Source: Aliihoeflea aestuarii
GTDB lineage: Bacteria; Pseudomonadota; Alphaproteobacteria; Rhizobiales; Rhizobiaceae
Length of the DNA: 64,000 nucleotides
NCBI RefSeq assembly: GCF_024105665.1
Contig: NZ_JAAAMK010000003.1
Coordinates: 62,001-126,000 of the forward strand
Reading direction: 5' to 3'
Shown here: positions 1 through 8,259 of the stretch, in pieces
Layout: every line of letters starts with the position of its first letter
Numbering within the stretch: the first letter of the stretch is position 1
Position numbers and translations under genes: made by a program
Notes under the pieces: model-generated
The model's input: only the letters and a program-made list of their open reading frames with translations
What the model was told of the DNA's origin: nothing
Database searches by the model: none

Positions 1-574
1 CGTAGAGATTGCGTTTCGTCTCGCTGAGAATCGGAGCCGGCGAGACCGCTTCCAGCCCCTCGCATGCCTCGTCCACGATGCGGGCAAGGCGTGCTTCGTC
101 CAGCGGCAGCAACGCGCCCTTCTCGCCCTTCACGTTGAGGGACGGCGCTGCGGATTGCACGGTCGCGGGCTTTTCGGCTTCACGCTCACGCGCGCGCTCG
201 GCACGATAGAGCACATAGGCGCGGGCGACCTTGTGATGCCCTTCGCGCATCAAGGCGAGTTCGACCTGGTCCTGCACGTCCTCGATATGGAAGGTGCGGC
301 CCTCGCCGACGCGCCGCGTCAGCGCGGAAACGACCTGATCGGTCAGGTCCTCGACGATATCGTGGACGCGGCGCGAGCCTGCTGCCGTCGACCCTTCGAC
401 CGCGAGAAACGCCTTGGTCAGCGCGACCGTGATCTTGGCCGGATCGAACGGCGTGACGCCGCCATTGCGCCGGATCAGGCGGTAGCCAGGCTCGGCCGGC
501 GCATGCGCGACCGTTTCCGCGGCAGGTTGGATCGGGCGTGTTCCGTTGGTGTGAAGTGCGTGTGTTGCCGGCAT
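1..574 (-). CDS. nrdA: Class I ribonucleoside-diphosphate reductase alpha subunit, N-terminal part (partial)
   Basis: The frame starts at an ATG at 574 and stays open to base 1, so about 191 N-terminal residues are visible and the 3' end lies outside the window. Residues about 32-125 form an ATP-cone (YRLIRRNGGVTPFDPAKI, then an HIEDVQDQVE segment and AYVLYRAER). A second cone-like repeat begins near residue 150 (DEARLARIVDEACEGL...NLY). Tandem N-terminal cones are the allosteric module of large class I NrdA proteins. The enzyme would reduce ribonucleotides to deoxyribonucleotides with a diiron (NrdB) partner. A cobalamin riboswitch lies directly upstream on the same strand, which suits a B12-independent reductase switched off when B12 is present. 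The class assignment rests on the N-terminal region only; the catalytic domain is not visible. Confidence 0.8.
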   Translation of the reverse strand, partial: MPATHALHTNGTRPIQPAAETVAHAPAEPGYRLIRRNGGVTPFDPAKITVALTKAFLAVEGSTAAGSRRVHDIVEDLTDQVVSALTRRVGEGRTFHIEDVQDQVELALMREGHHKVARAYVLYRAERAREREAEKPATVQSAAPSLNVKGEKGALLPLDEARLARIVDEACEGLEAVSPAPILSETKRNLY

Positions 575-688
575 CTCGTCCCCGTGGGTGCTGTGGACGG
601 GATGAAGGCAAAACGCCGGCCGCGGATGAAGCATCCACGCGCCTTGCGCACCGCCGGAGCACCCCGCCCGAGGTTCGTTCACATCGTC

Positions 689-875
689 AAGGCAGGTCTC
701 CTGGCTCGCAGGTCGCCGCCTTTCGTCAGCCTTCCCGGTGAATCACCAGTGGCATTACTCGACGAAACGCTCGCTGCTTACAGTTGCGGGGGCAGCGCCG
801 GATTTCCCGCTGACGGGGCACCGGCTTCCCTCTTAGCCTCCTTTGCCGAATCGGCTTCGGAAGACCCTGACGACT
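689..875 (-). promoter_or_regulatory. Cobalamin (AdoCbl) riboswitch upstream of nrdA
   Basis: Read on the minus strand, the conserved blocks of the cobalamin aptamer occur in order: AGGGAAGCCGGTG (about 825-837), CCCGCAACTGTAAGC (about 777-793), GCCACTG with CGGGAAGGCTGACG (about 725-752), and the B12 box GCCAGGAGACCTGCC (about 691-706). The aptamer ends about 115 nt before the nrdA ATG, leaving room for an expression platform. Riboswitch control of a B12-independent isozyme is a known pattern (class I nrd genes, metE). The aptamer boundaries are approximate, and I did not resolve the terminator or sequestrator. Confidence 0.93.
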
Positions 876-1208
876 GCATATTGCGTTCACGCGCATGCGG
901 TCGTCAACATATTGATGAAAAGATTCACGATCAGGCGTCGATGCTCGTCATATTGTGCGGATGTGACACGGCTCAACCGAACGCACGCGTTCAGTAACAA
1001 TCCGGCAGACATGCTTCAGTTCAGTATTAATGCCGATTCTTCGAAGTTTAACCCTTCCCGGCTAACTTGCCCGTCAAATGCTCTTGGCGTGACAGGAAGT
1101 CGATGGGTCGAACGTCACCCTATAACTTCTTATTAAGCATAAAGATGTTCACGACATGCAGGGACTCCACTTGGCGGTAAAGTGCTGTGGAGCACAAAGG
1201 GTGAGGGA
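876..1208. other. Intergenic region between nrdA leader and flippase gene
   Basis: This divergent intergenic region of about 330 bp is more AT-rich than its surroundings. It must hold the promoter of the riboswitch transcript on the minus strand and that of the flippase operon on the plus strand. The overlapping small frames look non-coding. I could not identify a convincing -35/-10 pair, NrdR boxes or a repeat in it. Confidence 0.5.
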
Positions 1209-2567
1209 ATGGGCGCGGGCCTGATCGACGCAGTCAAGGCAAGAATGGCGTTTCATCCGGGCGGGTTTTCCCGCACCGGCATTTCCGTCATGGGCCTGCG
1301 CATCGGCGCGGCGGGACTGGCCTTCATCGCCCAGGTGGCGGCCGCGCGGCTGGTCGGCGCGGAAGCCTTCGGCTCCTATGCGCTCGTCCTCGTCTGGTTG
1401 CTTCTGCTCGGCCATGGCGCGACGGTTGGAACGAACCAGCTCGTCTGCCGCTTCGTGTCCGCCTATCGGGCAAAGAGCGACGCGGGGGCGATGCTCGGCC
1501 TTCTCCATTTCTCGTTCGCGCTGGCGCTTGGCGTATCGGTCGCCGTGACGCTCGCCGCGCTGGCCGTCGTCCATTTCGGGCCGGCGCTTTCGCCGCAGAT
1601 CATCGCGCTTGCGACGCTTGCCTTTCTGGTTATCCCCCTGCTCGTGCTTCAGGAGTTTCTCGAAGCGATCGCACGCGGTCTCGACAAGCCGCTGCTTGGC
1701 ATCGGGCCAACGATGCTCCTGCGGCATCTGGCGATCATCTCCGGCGTCGGCTTCGTTTTCGTTACTGGCGGATCGGCCGACGCCGTGACCATCATGAGCT
1801 TCACCGTGGGCGGATTGGTCGCCTCCGTGGCCGTCCAGTCCCTGCTGTTGTGGGGCGAGTTGAAAACGATGCTCGCAGGCGTCAGGGCCAGCTACCAGGT
1901 CGGCTACTGGTTCAGGACCGCGCTGCCGGTCGCGTTGCTCGACGCCAGCGAAGTGCTGTTCCACAATGCCGACATCCTGATCCTCGGTCTTTTCATGCCG
2001 CCCGAGATCGTCGCCTTCTATTTCGCCGCGACGCGGCTGGCCCAGATCCTGTCCTACGTCCCTTACGGCCTTTCGGCGGCCACGGCACAGAAATATGCCG
2101 CGCTCGCGGCGCAGGGCGAGCGCGAGAAGCTCCAGAACCTCGTCTCGGCGGCGACCGCGCTGTCGACCGGGCTCGCCATCGCCGGCGCGCTGTTCCTGTG
2201 GGTCTTCGCCAGCCCGCTGCTCAACCTGTTCGGCGACGGATATGACGCGGCAGCCGCGATCGTTCCGGTCCTGTGTCTCGGCATCGTGCTCGCCTGCGCG
2301 CTCGGTCCGGGCGAAGACATTCTCACCATGATGGGCGCGGAGCGCTTGTGCGCGCTTGGGTTCTTCATCGCACTCGTCGTTAATCTGGCGCTCAACTTCG
2401 CCTTGATCCCGCTTCTTGGAATGATGGGGGCGGCGATCGCGACCGTCACCGCCCTGACCCTGCGGGGCGTCATTCTCGCCATCTTCGCCCATAGGCGGCT
2501 CGGGATCGTCCTGCCCGCAGGGTTCGGTCGCATCGCCGGTACGGCACATCAGGAGGTCCGCATATGA
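1209..2567 (+). CDS. Wzx/MATE-like polysaccharide flippase
   Basis: This is a polytopic membrane protein of 452 residues with about 12-14 hydrophobic segments spread over its whole length and short polar loops. It resembles the polysaccharide-transporter (Wzx) branch of the MOP superfamily, which flips lipid-linked glycans across the inner membrane. The N-terminal segment (RIGAAGLAFIAQVAAARLVG) and the GLSAATAQKYAALAAQGER region fit that family. The ATG at 1209 is preferred over an in-frame GTG at 1182 because an AAGGGTGAGGG ribosome-binding stretch precedes it. The stop overlaps the next gene's ATG by four bases, so the two are probably co-translated. No glycosyltransferases lie nearby, so the substrate is unknown. 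Confidence 0.8.
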   Translation: MGAGLIDAVKARMAFHPGGFSRTGISVMGLRIGAAGLAFIAQVAAARLVGAEAFGSYALVLVWLLLLGHGATVGTNQLVCRFVSAYRAKSDAGAMLGLLHFSFALALGVSVAVTLAALAVVHFGPALSPQIIALATLAFLVIPLLVLQEFLEAIARGLDKPLLGIGPTMLLRHLAIISGVGFVFVTGGSADAVTIMSFTVGGLVASVAVQSLLLWGELKTMLAGVRASYQVGYWFRTALPVALLDASEVLFHNADILILGLFMPPEIVAFYFAATRLAQILSYVPYGLSAATAQKYAALAAQGEREKLQNLVSAATALSTGLAIAGALFLWVFASPLLNLFGDGYDAAAAIVPVLCLGIVLACALGPGEDILTMMGAERLCALGFFIALVVNLALNFALIPLLGMMGAAIATVTALTLRGVILAIFAHRRLGIVLPAGFGRIAGTAHQEVRI

Positions 2568-3742
2568 GCGACGCGCTTTATCAATCGACCAGCTATGCGC
2601 GGCGCGGCGCAGTCTCGGCCCGGCATGCCATGGACCTTCCATGCCGTGCCGAAATCGTCGACGCCGACGGGCTGGCGGCACTGCCCGCGGAGCACTGGAA
2701 CGCGCTTTCGGCGGATGCTCTGGAAGACAATCCCTTCTTTTGCCGCCCCATGGTCATGGCGGGAATCGAAGCGCTGGGCGAGGGCAAGGGCTTGAAGGCG
2801 CTGGTCCTTCGCCCACGCAGCGGCGGGGGCCTTGCCGGCCTTTTGCCGTTCAGGGTGAAGGGCGCCGGGCCGATGGCCGTGGGCCTGCCGACACTCAATC
2901 TTTATCGGGTCGGCGGCACCCCGCTGATCGCGCGCCGCCATGCCGAAGACGCCGCTGCCACGCTTGCGCACATGATGGCCGAAGGTAAGGAATTGCCCCG
3001 GCATTGGGTGTTTCCGCACATGGTCCTCGATGGGCCGTTCATGCAGATGTTCGCGCCCAATGCGCATAAATTCGGCTATTCGACCGAGGCTGCGACGACC
3101 TACCGGCGCGCGGTGCTGACGAGATCGGCCGGCGATTTCAAGACGCATGTCGAGACGGTTATCGGCAAGAAGCGCGCCAAGGACGTGGAGCGCAATCTGC
3201 GGCGGTTGGCCGATCTCGGCAAAGTCGCGTTCGAACGCGCCACGGATTCCGAGACGGTCGCCGCCCGCATCGAAGCGTTCCTCGCGCTGGAAAATGCCGG
3301 CTGGAAGGGAGCGCGCGGCACGGCGTTCCTGTCGCGCCCAGACCATGCCGCCTTTGCCCGCGCCGCGTTCGCGCCCGGATTGGCGGTGGTTGACAGCCTC
3401 CTGCTCGACGGAAAACCGATTGCGATCAGCGTGAATATCGGCGACGGCCGCCTGCTCTTCACACCCAAATGCGCCTTTGACGAGACCTATCGCAAATACG
3501 GCCCCGGCATGGCGCTCGAATATCTGGTCGTCTCGGACTTTTTCTCGCAGGACCGCTACGACGAGATGGACGCCTCGACCACCGTCGACGGGCATGTGAT
3601 CGCCAGCTTCTGGGACGGGGAAAAGACCATGGGAACTGTCGTCGCCGGACCTTGCGGTCCCCGCACGAAGTTCCTGCGCGCCGCCATCACCGCCGGCGTA
3701 TCGGGCAAGGCGCGGATCAAGACGGCGCTGGGCCGTGCCTGA
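2564..3742 (+). CDS. BioF2/FemAB-like GNAT-fold acyltransferase
   Basis: A 392-residue soluble protein with no signal peptide. The C-terminal half carries the Acetyltransf_6 (BioF2-like) pattern. There is a basic helix at about residues 201-220 (KKRAKDVERNLRRLADLG), a FLALENAGWKG segment, then a strand-rich part with ISVNIGDGRLLFTPKCAFDE and a YGPGMALEYL helix. Relatives include CelD-like and FemAB-like proteins linked to exopolysaccharide acylation. The start at 2564 has a strong Shine-Dalgarno (AGGAGGT) and lies in the ATGA overlap with the flippase gene. A role in modifying the glycan moved by that flippase is an inference. The acyl donor and acceptor are unknown. Confidence 0.75.
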   Translation: MSDALYQSTSYARRGAVSARHAMDLPCRAEIVDADGLAALPAEHWNALSADALEDNPFFCRPMVMAGIEALGEGKGLKALVLRPRSGGGLAGLLPFRVKGAGPMAVGLPTLNLYRVGGTPLIARRHAEDAAATLAHMMAEGKELPRHWVFPHMVLDGPFMQMFAPNAHKFGYSTEAATTYRRAVLTRSAGDFKTHVETVIGKKRAKDVERNLRRLADLGKVAFERATDSETVAARIEAFLALENAGWKGARGTAFLSRPDHAAFARAAFAPGLAVVDSLLLDGKPIAISVNIGDGRLLFTPKCAFDETYRKYGPGMALEYLVVSDFFSQDRYDEMDASTTVDGHVIASFWDGEKTMGTVVAGPCGPRTKFLRAAITAGVSGKARIKTALGRA

Positions 3743-3779
3743 ATCGGCGCCCTGACGTCCGGCGGTTCATCATGCCTGA

Positions 3780-5405
3780 TCAGCAATTCCTGAATTCGCG
3801 GCCGGCTGCCTGAAGAGCCTGAAAGGCCACGTAGCGTCGGTCGTGCCTTTCCACGATGTCTCCACCGGCAGGCTCGACGAGGCTGTCCATCGACGACATG
3901 GCCCGCATGGCGCTCGCAATGTCGTCGAAACAGCGCGCCGCGACCGCGCCCAAAATGGCCGAGCCGAGCAGGACGGGTTCCTGAGAAACCACGGTGGCGA
4001 CCGGCTTGCCCACCGTGTCGGCGATGATCCGGCGCGCGACGGGCGACTGTCCCGCGCCGCCGCTGATGACGATCCGCTCAATGGCCGCGCCGTGGCGTGC
4101 CTGCGTCTCCACGATCTGCCGCAGCCCGTAGCCCAGCCCGCACAGACCCGCCACGTAAAGGGCGACGAGGCTTTCCACATTATCATCCATGCCGAGCCCG
4201 GCGATGATCGCGCGCGCCTGCGGATCTGCGTAGGGGGCGCGGTTTCCGATGAATTCGGGCACGACGTGCAGGCCCCGCGCCAGATCCGCCAGATGCGACA
4301 ATGGCTTGCCGCCAATCGCCTCGAGCGCCTTGCGACCGAGAAAGTCGGGCAGGGACAGACCCTTAGACCTCGCCGCAGAAGCCGCGTCGTCCCGCGCCGG
4401 GTGAAGCTTCAAAAGATGATCGATCGCCGCGCCGGCGGCGGACTGACCGCCCTCGTTCAGCCACAGGCCCGGCACCATCGCGGAATAATAGGGACCCCAG
4501 ACGCCCGGCACGAAGACGGGCTGTTGCGTGGTCGTCATGGTGCAGGACGATGTGCCGAACACATAGGCTAGATTTTCGGTTACCTCACCAATCGCGCCGA
4601 CGGTTCCGATACCGCCCGCATGCGCGTCGATCAGGCCCGCCGCGACGGGTGTTCCGGCCGCCAACCCCAAGGCATCCGCCGCGTCCTGCGTCAGTCCGTT
4701 TGCGAGCGCCGCGCCGGGCGTGACGACATTCTCGCCGATGCTGGAGATGTCGGCGGCGAGTTCGCCGAGGCCGATCAGGCGCAGATAGTCGAGGTCCCAG
4801 CGGTTTTCGTGGCCGACATAGTTCCATTTGCACGTCACCGTGCAGGAGGACCGCGCAAGGCTGCCCGTCGCCTTCCATGTGAGAAAATCGGTGAGGTCGA
4901 AGAAGTGATGCGCCGCGTCGAACACGGCACGCCGGTTCTCCTTCAGCCACAGAAGCTTCGGCATTTCCATCTCGGGCGAGATGACGCCGCCGACATAGCG
5001 CAGCACGTCATGTCCCGTCGCGTTGATGCGCTGCGCCTGATCGATCGCACGATGGTCCATCCACACGATGATATCGCGGTCGGGACGGTCGGCGTCGCCC
5101 ACCGGCAAGCCGGTGTCGTCGTCGCCGATGACGACCAGCGAACAGGTCGCGTCGAAGCCGATCCCGACGATGTCCTTCGCGGCCACACCTGCCGTATCGA
5201 TCGCCTGCCGGACGGTGGCGCAGACCGCCTGCCAGATTTCGGCGCTCGATTGCTCGACATGCCCGCCGGGCGCGCGATGGAGCGAAATGTCCTTTTTGGC
5301 GCTCGCGACGAGGTTGCCGTCCAGATCGAAAATCCCGGCTCGCGCGCTGCCGGTACCGACATCGACGCCGATCACATAACGCTTGTCCGGCATAAGGGAG
5401 GCCAT
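3780..5405 (-). CDS. rbtK: FGGY-family pentulose kinase, probable D-ribulokinase
   Basis: About 541 residues, the usual length for ribulokinases. The FGGY N-terminal phosphate-binding motif (VIGVDVGTGSARAGIFD) is at the start, with MDHRA, EMEMPKLLWLKE and the C-terminal VISGGAGQSP motif following. It phosphorylates the ketopentose produced by the neighbouring ribitol dehydrogenase (D-ribulose to D-ribulose 5-phosphate), feeding the pentose phosphate pathway. The start is uncertain: a TTG at 5411 overlaps the dehydrogenase stop, an ATG at 5405 leaves a gap of 2 nt, and another ATG at about 5393 sits just before the conserved PDKRYVIG. It is the last gene of the ribitol operon and converges on the acyltransferase gene. 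Confidence 0.88.
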   Translation of the reverse strand: MASLMPDKRYVIGVDVGTGSARAGIFDLDGNLVASAKKDISLHRAPGGHVEQSSAEIWQAVCATVRQAIDTAGVAAKDIVGIGFDATCSLVVIGDDDTGLPVGDADRPDRDIIVWMDHRAIDQAQRINATGHDVLRYVGGVISPEMEMPKLLWLKENRRAVFDAAHHFFDLTDFLTWKATGSLARSSCTVTCKWNYVGHENRWDLDYLRLIGLGELAADISSIGENVVTPGAALANGLTQDAADALGLAAGTPVAAGLIDAHAGGIGTVGAIGEVTENLAYVFGTSSCTMTTTQQPVFVPGVWGPYYSAMVPGLWLNEGGQSAAGAAIDHLLKLHPARDDAASAARSKGLSLPDFLGRKALEAIGGKPLSHLADLARGLHVVPEFIGNRAPYADPQARAIIAGLGMDDNVESLVALYVAGLCGLGYGLRQIVETQARHGAAIERIVISGGAGQSPVARRIIADTVGKPVATVVSQEPVLLGSAILGAVAARCFDDIASAMRAMSSMDSLVEPAGGDIVERHDRRYVAFQALQAAGREFRNC

Positions 5406-5407
5406 GA

Positions 5408-6133
5408 TCAAAGATCGACGCTGTTGGGCAGGATGACGAGGTCGCGGATGACGACGCCACGCGGCCGCGTGACCATGAACAAAACCGCTTCGGCGACTTC
5501 CTGCGGCTGCATCAGCGAGCCGTTCGCCAATGCCTCCTCCATTTTTTCCTTCGGCCAGTCGTCGAGCAGCGCGGTGACGACCGGGCCGGGCAGGACCGCG
5601 CCCATGCGAATGCCGTGTTGCGAAACCTGCCGCCGCGTGGCGTGCATGAACGCCTGGACTGCGAATTTCGAGGCCGTATAGACCGGCTCCCAGACGACCG
5701 GCACGACGCCGGCGACGGAGCTGGTGAACAGGATGTCACCGCTCCGTCGCCCGATCATCCCTGGGAGGATTGCGTTGACGCAGCGAAACGCTGCGTTGAC
5801 GTTGAGATTGAGGACACGGTCCCACTGGTCCGGATCGCCTTCGGCCGCCGCACCGCCGACATAGGCGCCCGCATTGGCGTGGAAGATGTCGAGCGGGCCG
5901 ACGAGCGCCTCGATCTCCTTCGGCATCGCCGACACCTGAGCGCCGTCGAGCAGATCGACCACCAGTGGCTTGGCCTGCGGGCCGAGATCCTCGCAGATCG
6001 CGCGTAACTGGTCGCCGGCGCGATCGATCAGAACGACCGTCGCGCCCGCCTCGATGAGACGCTTTGCGCAGGCGAGGCCGATGCCGGATGCCGCGCCGGT
6101 GATCGCCGCGGTCTTTCCTTCGAGTTGCTTCAT
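5408..6133 (-). CDS. rbtD: Ribitol 2-dehydrogenase (SDR family)
   Basis: A classical 241-residue short-chain dehydrogenase. It has the NAD-binding TGAASGIG motif near residues 12-19, the NAG motif (FHANAGAY), a catalytic Ser in TSSVAG and the YTASK catalytic Tyr-Lys. From memory it matches enterobacterial ribitol dehydrogenase closely, especially in [11 protein letters not shown], the AEGDPD.WDRVL block and the C-terminal ILPNSVDL. It oxidises ribitol to D-ribulose with NAD+. A GAGGAAA ribosome-binding site lies 7-8 nt before the ATG at 6133. The permease gene ends 12 nt upstream and the kinase follows directly, which completes a ribitol to ribulose 5-phosphate module. Confidence 0.92.
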   Translation of the reverse strand: MKQLEGKTAAITGAASGIGLACAKRLIEAGATVVLIDRAGDQLRAICEDLGPQAKPLVVDLLDGAQVSAMPKEIEALVGPLDIFHANAGAYVGGAAAEGDPDQWDRVLNLNVNAAFRCVNAILPGMIGRRSGDILFTSSVAGVVPVVWEPVYTASKFAVQAFMHATRRQVSQHGIRMGAVLPGPVVTALLDDWPKEKMEEALANGSLMQPQEVAEAVLFMVTRPRGVVIRDLVILPNSVDL

Positions 6134-6145
6134 CTGATTGTTTCC

Positions 6146-7402
6146 TCAGGCACGGCCATGGCTGGCGCGCGAACGCCGCGCGAGCGAATCCACGATGACC
6201 GCGATGGCCAGAACGGCGCCGGTGATCATGTAGCGAAGCGACGAGGACAGGTTGAGCAGCGTCAGCCCGTTCGAGATCGCCTGGATGACGAGCACGCCGA
6301 GCAGCGCCGACCAGGCCGAGCCGCGCCCGCCGAAGAGCGACGTGCCGCCGATAACCGCCGCCGCGATGGCGTTGAGGTTCACGTCTCCCGTGCCGGCCTG
6401 CTGGCTCGACGAGGCGAGACGCGATGCCGCGAACACGCCGCCGAGCGCGGCGAAGGTCGAGCAGACGACGAAGGCCGACAGGCGCACGCGCTTGACGTTG
6501 ATGCCGGAGCGGCGTGCCGCCTCCGCATTGCCGCCGACCGCGAACAGCGAGCGGCCCCATTTCGTGCGGCGCAGCGCGTAGTCCATGACGACGACGAACA
6601 GAACGAAGACGGCGAACATCCACGGGACACCGCGCCCCTTGCCGAGATAGTAGACGGCGAAGACCAGCGCAGCCGTCAGCACGACGGCCTTGAGCACGAC
6701 GACGTTCATGCCCGAGGAGGACAGATTGGCCTCGCTGCGTCGCTTCATGACGCGCAGCCCCCCGATGACGAGGATGATGCCGGGCAGGATAGCCAGCAGA
6801 TAGGAGAGCCACATCGGCATGATGTAAATCTGGCCGAAGCGCACCAGCGGCGAGCCGAAAGGCAGATTGATCGAGCCCGTCGGCCCGAGGATATAGAGTT
6901 GCATGCCCAAAAGCGCGAGCAGGCCGGCAAGCGTCGCAACGAAGCTCGGCATCTCGAACCGGTTGCGCAGGAACCCGTAGGTGAGGCCGGTCAGCGCGCC
7001 CATCGTCACCGCGCCGGCGATGGCGACCGGAACGGGAAAACCGAGATGAACCCAAAGGACGCCGAGGATGGCCGACGACAGCCCGCTCATCGAGCCGATC
7101 GAAAGGTCGATCTCGCCGAGCAGAAGCACGCACACGATGCCGAGCGCGATGAAGCCGACGGCGGCAGCGTCGAACAGCAGGTTCACGAGATTGTTCGGCG
7201 CGAGAAACACCGGGTTCAGCACGCTGAAAACGGTCGAGATGATGAGAAGGCCGACGATGACCGGCAGCATGCCGAGATCGCCCGAGCGCACGCGGTCGTA
7301 GAAGATGCGGGCAGCGCCGGCGATCCTCTCGTCGTCGCGCACGCGCGCATCGGCCCGGTCGAGTTTGGTCGCGGGCTGTTTTTGCGGAGCGGTCTCGTTC
7401 AT
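6146..7402 (-). CDS. Sugar/polyol ABC transporter permease (RbsC/XylH type)
   Basis: A 418-residue permease of the BPD_transp_2 (CUT2) family, with about 10-12 transmembrane helices after a cytoplasmic N-terminus of about 45 residues. Family landmarks are GEIDLSIGSMSGL after the second helix, GRSLFAVGGNAEAARRSGI, and a C-terminal ALLGVLVIQAISNGLTLL segment. It would form the membrane channel for ribitol or a related pentitol. The start ATG overlaps the stop of the ATPase gene by four bases, and rbtD follows after 12 nt. The long extra middle section (about residues 150-250) resembles XylH more than the shorter RbsC. Substrate is inferred from context. Confidence 0.88.
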   Translation of the reverse strand: MNETAPQKQPATKLDRADARVRDDERIAGAARIFYDRVRSGDLGMLPVIVGLLIISTVFSVLNPVFLAPNNLVNLLFDAAAVGFIALGIVCVLLLGEIDLSIGSMSGLSSAILGVLWVHLGFPVPVAIAGAVTMGALTGLTYGFLRNRFEMPSFVATLAGLLALLGMQLYILGPTGSINLPFGSPLVRFGQIYIMPMWLSYLLAILPGIILVIGGLRVMKRRSEANLSSSGMNVVVLKAVVLTAALVFAVYYLGKGRGVPWMFAVFVLFVVVMDYALRRTKWGRSLFAVGGNAEAARRSGINVKRVRLSAFVVCSTFAALGGVFAASRLASSSQQAGTGDVNLNAIAAAVIGGTSLFGGRGSAWSALLGVLVIQAISNGLTLLNLSSSLRYMITGAVLAIAVIVDSLARRSRASHGRA

Positions 7403-8205
7403 GTCACGTCCCCCGTCGCTTCCAGCTTGCGCGCCGTGCGGCGCGAAACGGAATTGTCGCTTGCGCCGGTGATGGCGGCGACCAGTTCCTCATGCGTGTT
7501 GGCGGTGGTGAAGACGCCGTTGTTACGGCCAAGGCGCAGCACGACGATCCTGTCCGCCACCGCGCGCACGTCTTCCATATTGTGCGAGATCAGGATGACG
7601 CCATGCCCACGGTCGCGCACGCGCTCGATCAGGTTCAGCACTTCGGCGGTCTGCGCAACGCCGAGCGCGGCGGTGGGCTCGTCGAGCATGATGATCTGCG
7701 GATCGAGGAGAAGCGAGCGCGCGATGGCGACGGTCTGGCGCTGGCCGCCCGACAGCGACGCGATCGGCTCGCGAACCGAAGGAATACGGGCGGCGAGTTC
7801 CTGAAGAAGCGTCCATGCACGCACCTCCATCTGCACCTCGTCGAGCCGCCAGGGCGCAAGCTCGTGACCGAGGAAGAGATTGGCGACGACGTCGAGGTTT
7901 TCGCAGAGCGCCAGATCCTGAAAGACGGTCGCGATCCCCAGTTCCAGCGCCTTGCTGGGATTGTCGAGCGTGACCTTCTCACCCAGATACTCGATCGTGC
8001 CCGTGGTCGGCTGATGGACGCCGGCCAGCACCTTGACGAGCGTGGACTTGCCCGCGCCATTGTCGCCGACAAGGGCCACCACTTCGCCGGCATTGACCTC
8101 TAGCTCGATGTCGGACAGGGCCGTTACGGCGCCGAACTGTTTCGAAACGTCGCTGAGGCGAAGAAGCAAATCCCCCTTCGCGTGCCGGGTCGCAGCTTGT
8201 GCCAT
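7399..8205 (-). CDS. Sugar/polyol ABC transporter ATP-binding protein, single domain
   Basis: 268 residues with one nucleotide-binding domain: Walker A GDNGAGKST near residue 47, signature LSGGQRQ, Walker B IIMLDEPTA and a switch His in ILISHNMED. Many CUT2 importers (RbsA, XylG) have two fused ATPase domains. This one is single, as in the FrcA-type transporters common in rhizobia, so it should act as a homodimer. It energises pentitol uptake together with the adjacent permease and binding protein. The start is at 8205; the stop is coupled to the permease start. Confidence 0.9.
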   Translation of the reverse strand: MAQAATRHAKGDLLLRLSDVSKQFGAVTALSDIELEVNAGEVVALVGDNGAGKSTLVKVLAGVHQPTTGTIEYLGEKVTLDNPSKALELGIATVFQDLALCENLDVVANLFLGHELAPWRLDEVQMEVRAWTLLQELAARIPSVREPIASLSGGQRQTVAIARSLLLDPQIIMLDEPTAALGVAQTAEVLNLIERVRDRGHGVILISHNMEDVRAVADRIVVLRLGRNNGVFTTANTHEELVAAITGASDNSVSRRTARKLEATGDVT

Positions 8206-8228
8206 GTCGTCGATCCTCCCTGGTCGCA

Positions 8229-8246
8229 GCGCCGGAGGGCCGGCGC
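8229..8246 (-). terminator. Intercistronic GC hairpin between binding-protein and ATPase genes
   Basis: A perfect 7-bp inverted repeat, GCGCCGG with a 4-nt loop and CCGGCGC, lies in the 54-bp gap between the binding-protein stop and the ATPase start. It has no T-run. Such hairpins often protect upstream mRNA or partly attenuate, giving more binding protein than ATPase. That role is inferred. Confidence 0.5.
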
Positions 8247-8259
8247 CGCGTCAGTTATC

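Noticed and set aside
881-960. NrdR boxes upstream of the nrdA leader
   Set aside because: Two ATATTG-containing stretches occur (about 887 and 948), but they do not form a convincing pair of NrdR palindromes at helical spacing.
1149-2681. 510-codon minus-strand frame opposite the flippase
   Set aside because: The flippase frame gives a clean polytopic membrane protein. The antisense product is charged and featureless.
6125-7804. 559-codon plus-strand frame across the ribitol transporter genes
   Set aside because: It spans the antisense of two genes and their junction, with low-complexity Arg/Asp/Gln-rich sequence.
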